Assembly (NCBI GenBank): GCA_902727905.1
Contig: CACVAR010000164.1
Coordinates: forward strand, 1-6,216
Origin: an uncultured Sulfurovum sp.
Lineage (GTDB): Bacteria; Campylobacterota; Campylobacteria; Campylobacterales; Sulfurovaceae
DNA: 6,216 nt
Reading direction: 5' to 3'
The notes beneath the pieces were generated by a model that searched no databases, had not been told where the DNA came from, and saw only the letters and a program-made list of their open reading frames with translations. Every line of letters begins with the position of its first letter. Within the stretch, counting starts at the first letter, position 1. This document shows positions 5,304 to 6,216 of the stretch, piece after piece. The position numbers were made by a program, and so were the translations under genes.

Positions 5304-6119
5304 ATGAAAAAGACAACACAACTCATACCCCTACTCAGCACACTTTTTTTTACTGCCTGTGCACCTATAATACCCAACATGCTTGACACAAAAGACACAA
5401 ACACTCAAAAAGCCATAGTGTTCAAAACCAACCAAGTCCATTTTATGAATACATTAAAAGAGACATCTACCCTAACAGAGCGTAATGTGTACCTTGATGA
5501 ATATATTTTAAAGTCAGACATGCAATGTCAAAACTACCTCAATAATCCCCTTAAAAAACCTGAAGTAGATAATAACAAAAACTCACTCTACATGAATCTT
5601 TTTGATACAGTTTCAAGCTTATTTGGGGTCTCATTGGTTACCGACACAGCAAAAGCTGTTTTTTTAGAAAACAATGTTGAATCGCAAGATGAAAAGAAAG
5701 CTTATGCCAATGCACTTTCACCCGAAATTCGTAAAGGTGTTGAACTGGGAAGAAGCAGATATGCAAAAAGTATGCTCAACAAAAAATCTCTAGACCTTAA
5801 AGCCTATACTATTAATAACTTACGAGAAGATACTCTAAAGTATGACAAACAATGTAGTGATACTTATGGTCTTATTGAAATCAATAGAGCATTAAAAGAG
5901 ATGCAAACGGCTATGCATACCCCTAGCATAAAGACATCTCCTATCTCAAATATTAATCCCACAACCATTAAAGATAAAGTAGAAGCTGTGAGTAAAGAAG
6001 TAGAAAGAAAACACAGTGAACACAATGCTACAGTAGCTCCTGCCACACAGCCAGTGCCTGTTGATGTTCCCGTACGTCATGACAACGCACAACACTTGCC
6101 CCATTCGATACAGCTTTAA
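5304..6119 (+). CDS. Lipoprotein of unknown function with tail overlapping folP
   Basis: The 271-residue product begins MKK and a hydrophobic stretch ending in the lipobox F-T-A-C (16-19), so Cys19 should be lipidated. I do not recognise the family. Residues about 45-205 look mainly helical, with segments such as ERNVYLDEYIL (59-69), NLFDTVSSLFGVSLVTDTAKAVFL (98-121), LSPEIRKGVELGRSRYAKSML (138-158) and TYGLIEINRALKEMQTAM (187-204). Cys75 and Cys184 may form a disulfide. From about 206 the sequence turns low in complexity (Ser, Pro, Thr, then Pro-Val repeats), which suggests a disordered tail. The last 30 residues (about 242-271) are encoded opposite the conserved 3' end of folP, so this extension was probably gained by read-through into folP. 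The ATG has only a modest site (AAAGGG 13 bases or GAAAGA one base upstream). It has its own promoter. Confidence 0.8.
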   Translation: MKKTTQLIPLLSTLFFTACAPIIPNMLDTKDTNTQKAIVFKTNQVHFMNTLKETSTLTERNVYLDEYILKSDMQCQNYLNNPLKKPEVDNNKNSLYMNLFDTVSSLFGVSLVTDTAKAVFLENNVESQDEKKAYANALSPEIRKGVELGRSRYAKSMLNKKSLDLKAYTINNLREDTLKYDKQCSDTYGLIEINRALKEMQTAMHTPSIKTSPISNINPTTIKDKVEAVSKEVERKHSEHNATVAPATQPVPVDVPVRHDNAQHLPHSIQL

Positions 6120-6216
6120 GATGAATAGCCAATGTTCCAGCCAATCGTTCTTCGGTTGGGGTAGGAATAATTTTATCAATCAAAGACTTTCTACTAGCAC
6201 CGACTAAAACTTCACA
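6028..6216 (-). CDS. folP: Dihydropteroate synthase, C-terminal part (partial at window edge)
   Basis: FolP joins 6-hydroxymethyl-dihydropterin diphosphate and p-aminobenzoate to dihydropteroate in folate synthesis and is the sulfonamide target. Only the last 62 codons are in the window; the gene continues past 6216. Reading the minus strand from 6216 gives CEVLVGASRKSLIDKI, then PTPTEERLAGTLAIHLKA, NGASVVRCHDVREH and QALAVWQELL before a TAG at 6028-6030. The S-R-K of GASRKS and the R-x-H-D of VRCHDV are the conserved residues near the end of the TIM barrel that bind the pterin and phosphate sites. The frame is open throughout and the match to FolP is very clear, despite no start being available. 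It converges on the second lipoprotein gene and overlaps it by 92 bp, with no intrinsic terminator visible for either. Confidence 0.93.
   Translation of the reverse strand, partial: CEVLVGASRKSLIDKIIPTPTEERLAGTLAIHLKAVSNGASVVRCHDVREHQQALAVWQELL

Noticed and set aside
2289..6119. The plus-strand block as a single defence or secretion system
   Set aside because: Separate promoters, at least one clear terminator, a housekeeping enzyme (PpnP) in the middle and housekeeping genes on both sides argue against a transferred system.
5946..6179. Minus-strand frame of 77 codons at the right end
   Set aside because: It is in a different frame from the clear FolP C-terminus that covers the same DNA; the FolP frame has conserved motifs and no stop up to the window edge.
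1..6216. tRNA, rRNA, CRISPR array, insertion sequence or prophage genes
   Set aside because: I looked for tRNA arm motifs, regularly spaced repeats and transposase or integrase motifs by eye on both strands and saw none.

Overview
The window is AT-rich chromosomal DNA with short intergenic gaps. RibF, TlyA and FolP look like the versions found in Campylobacterota (the Sulfurimonas/Sulfurovum/Arcobacter side of the former Epsilonproteobacteria): a short TlyA, a RibF with an unusual kinase loop, and a FolP tail of the form PTPTEERL...VRCHDV. The phylum is a fairly safe inference; I cannot name the genus. I see no insertion sequence, phage, CRISPR, tRNA or rRNA.

Left part (1-1987, minus strand): an apparent operon transcribed right to left, tlyA (rRNA 2'-O-methyltransferase), ribF (FMN/FAD synthesis) and an exported single-domain rhodanese. 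tlyA and ribF are 3 nt apart, and ribF must start at TTG. A strong extended -10 at the left edge suggests another minus-strand gene just outside the window.

Middle (1988-2288): about 300 bp without a convincing gene. It holds candidate divergent promoters and a compact inverted-repeat element (2101-2226) with several competing stems and an orphan, perfect Shine-Dalgarno sequence. It is either a small structured RNA or leader, or a miniature mobile-element remnant.

Right part (2289-6119, plus strand): six genes, mostly with their own TATAAT boxes. They are a small two-helix membrane protein, an FtsK/SpoIIIE-like protein that seems to have lost its ATP-binding residues, PpnP (nucleoside phosphorylase), a membrane-anchored coiled-coil protein, and two lipoproteins. 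The first lipoprotein has a six-cysteine tail with a WYDGCNxC-type motif. Four of the six have no assigned function, and nothing ties all six into one pathway.

Right edge (6028-6216, minus strand): the C-terminal 62 codons of folP (dihydropteroate synthase), running in from beyond the window. It converges on the second lipoprotein gene and overlaps its 3' end by 92 bp, so about 30 residues of the lipoprotein tail are encoded opposite conserved FolP sequence.
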